A DNA stretch of 55,041 nucleotides from WHSW01 sp963749365 (GTDB lineage: Bacteria > Actinomycetota > Thermoleophilia > Solirubrobacterales > 70-9), in the NCBI GenBank assembly GCA_963749365.1, contig CAVVME010000007.1, positions 1 through 55,041 of the forward strand, read 5' to 3'. The notes beneath the pieces were generated by a model. It did not search any database, was not told the origin of the DNA, and saw nothing but the letters and a program-made list of their open reading frames with translations. Made by a program: the position numbers and the translations under genes. This document shows positions 53,577-55,041 of the stretch, piece by piece; position 1 is the stretch's first letter; every line of letters begins with the position of its first letter.

Positions 53577-55041
53577 ATGCCCCCAGCCAGCGAACAGACG
53601 CTCCCGTGGCGCAGTCCCTTCCGCCTTCGCGCAGCCCGCGACCGCCCGGCCGCGCACGAGCGCCCGACCCTCGGCAGCATGCCCGAGTCTCGCCGCGGGC
53701 ACGGGGCCTGGCTGCTGGTGGGCATCGACCTTCTCAGCTCGGCCGTGGTGCTCGCGAGCATGCTTACGCTTTCAGGCGCCGGGGCGATCCCCGCAATCCT
53801 CGTTGCGCCGCTGATCTTCGTCGGCCTGCAGTGGGCCTGCGGCGCCTACCGCGACGGCGGGGCGCAGGCGATCCAGCATGCCCGCGACGCGACCCTCATG
53901 CGCCTGCTGGCGGCGGCGGTTTTCGCCTGGGCCGCTGCGATGCTGGCGGAGCGTCCGGTCACCGTCGCCGAGCAGCTGAGCATCTGGGCCGGTACCGCGG
54001 TCCTCTCGGCCGCCGGCGGCCTCGTGGCGGCTCCGGTGATCGCGCGACTGCGGCGGCCCGAGCGCTGGGTGCTGATCGGAGACCCGGACACCGCCGAGCG
54101 GCTGCAGGCGTACGCGCCCCTTGCCGAGCACGCGACGATCGTCTCCAGCATGACCCTCGCCCAGTCGTCGTTCGACGGCGTGCCGAGCCGCTCGGATGCC
54201 CTCCAGATCGTCGATCGTCACGGCGCCGACCGAGTCGTGATCGCCTCGCGAAGCCACGACGACAGCAGCCTCGTCGGCCTGATCCGCACCTTCCAAGCCG
54301 TGGGGGTGCCGGTCAGCCTGCTGCCGCGGCCCCTCGACTTGCTCGAGACGCCGGCGAAACAGCACAGCCAGGTCGGTGGCCTGCCGCTCCTGGAGGTCAG
54401 CGCCGGCCAGGCGCGTGCCGCGGTGCCCTACAAGGGCCCGGACCGGCGGCAGCAGCGCAAGACCAAGGTGAGCGTGGTCGTCCCGGCGATGAACGAGGAG
54501 GGCAACATCGGCCCCGTTCTCGAGCGCCTTCCCGAGGACCTTCACGAGGTGATCCTCGTCGACGGCAACTCGCGTGACCGGACGATTGAGGTCGCGACCA
54601 CGGTCAGGCCGGACATCCGAGTCCTCACCCAAGCCGGCCGCGGCAAGGGCGATGCCCTGCGGACCGGGTTCGCGGCCGTGACCGGCAACCTGATCGTGAT
54701 GCTCGACGCTGACGGCTCGGCCGCGCCCGAGGAGATCCCGCGCTTCGTCGAGGCGCTCGAGGAGGACGCCGACTTCGCCAAGGGGTCGCGCTTCCTCGAG
54801 GGCGGCGGAAGCGCAGACATCACCCTGCTGCGCCGAGCCGGCAATGCCGGGCTCAACATCACCGCAAACCTGTTGCACGGGACCCACTTCACCGACCTCT
54901 GCTACGGCTACAACGCCTTCTGGGCGCGTTGCCTGCCCTTCATCTCGCTCGACGTTCCGGGGTTCGAGGTCGAGACGCTGATCAACCTGCGCATGGCGGC
55001 GGCCGGGATGCGGATCCCAGAGGTCCCCAGCTACGAGGCGA
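53577..55041 (+). CDS. Fusion of a sugar-transferase N-domain with a GT2 glycosyltransferase (partial)
   Basis: At least 488 residues from ATG 53577; ATG 53679 is an alternative. The frame is still open at the window edge. Residues about 40-140 hold four hydrophobic helices (GAWLLVGIDLLSSAVVLASML, ILVAPLIFVGLQWACGAY, and others). Residues about 155-270 form the nucleotide-binding-like domain typical of WbaP/CpsE initiating transferases (RWVLIGDPDTAERLQAYAPL, GADRVVIASRSHDDSSLVGLIR). From about 300 a DPM1-like GT2 domain follows (VSVVVPAMNEEGNIGPVLERL, VILVDGNSRDRT, VMLDADGS). It would transfer a sugar, probably to polyprenyl phosphate. Confidence 0.82.
   Translation, partial: MPPASEQTLPWRSPFRLRAARDRPAAHERPTLGSMPESRRGHGAWLLVGIDLLSSAVVLASMLTLSGAGAIPAILVAPLIFVGLQWACGAYRDGGAQAIQHARDATLMRLLAAAVFAWAAAMLAERPVTVAEQLSIWAGTAVLSAAGGLVAAPVIARLRRPERWVLIGDPDTAERLQAYAPLAEHATIVSSMTLAQSSFDGVPSRSDALQIVDRHGADRVVIASRSHDDSSLVGLIRTFQAVGVPVSLLPRPLDLLETPAKQHSQVGGLPLLEVSAGQARAAVPYKGPDRRQQRKTKVSVVVPAMNEEGNIGPVLERLPEDLHEVILVDGNSRDRTIEVATTVRPDIRVLTQAGRGKGDALRTGFAAVTGNLIVMLDADGSAAPEEIPRFVEALEEDADFAKGSRFLEGGGSADITLLRRAGNAGLNITANLLHGTHFTDLCYGYNAFWARCLPFISLDVPGFEVETLINLRMAAAGMRIPEVPSYEA

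Noticed and set aside
1..55041. CRISPR arrays, IS elements, rRNA genes, prophage
   Set aside because: No regularly spaced repeats, no transposase or phage structural genes and no rRNA-like sequence were recognised on either strand.

Overview
The window is a high-GC stretch with GTG starts, many 4-bp GTGA/ATGA gene overlaps, several apparently leaderless genes and actinobacterial-type families (CGNR zinc-finger regulator, MMPL transporter, DHFR-like proteins, PotABCD-type importer). This points to an Actinomycetota chromosome, perhaps Thermoleophilia. That placement is inference, because no rRNA or complete tRNA is present. I see no CRISPR array, IS element or phage block.

Layout. 1-2823: a quinol-dependent nitric oxide reductase overlapping a partial four-cysteine membrane protein. 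2824-4258: a 3' tRNA-Met fragment that looks like an old attachment site, a small conserved protein, a cold-shock protein and a 47-residue basic protein. 4309-24475: a dense catabolic island. 24485-28860: an efflux block (MFS exporter with a possible arginine-rich leader peptide, DHFR-like protein, MMPL transporter). 29080-36363: quinone-reductase-like protein, hydrolases, small membrane proteins and regulators, with two frameshifted genes and one truncated gene. 36387-55041: phosphoesterase, two SulP transporters, a secreted hydrolase, a MarR/YceI pair, bicupin, glycosyltransferases, a Bax-inhibitor-like protein and a fusion glycosyltransferase cut by the window end.

The catabolic island is the most interesting part. 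It combines a PotDBCA-like amine importer, a natural fusion of a class I glutamine amidotransferase with a glutamine-synthetase-type ligase, a PuuD-like gamma-glutamyl hydrolase, a cytochrome P450, a group II PLP decarboxylase, two aldehyde dehydrogenases, an extradiol-type VOC dioxygenase, a fumarylacetoacetate-hydrolase-family enzyme, an acetoacetate-decarboxylase-family protein, a luciferase-like monooxygenase, an SDR and a CrtI-like FAD oxidoreductase, with an FCD-type GntR and a CGNR regulator. The core TACATTAT occurs at four key points: before the ADC-like gene, before the PuuD-like gene, at the transporter promoter, and inside the linker of the amidotransferase-ligase fusion. I infer an inducible pathway in which an imported amine, possibly aromatic, is gamma-glutamylated, oxidised, de-glutamylated and, if aromatic, ring-cleaved. 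The ligase/amidotransferase pair recalls TdnQ/TdnT (AtdA1/AtdA2) of aniline degradation, but here the two are fused and sit next to a P450 rather than a Rieske dioxygenase. The substrate is not determined.

Broken or doubtful genes: a frameshifted DHFR-like gene, a frameshifted MocR regulator, a truncated luciferase-like gene, an internally deleted VOC gene, and an extradiol dioxygenase with no standard start codon. Several could be assembly errors in a draft sequence.
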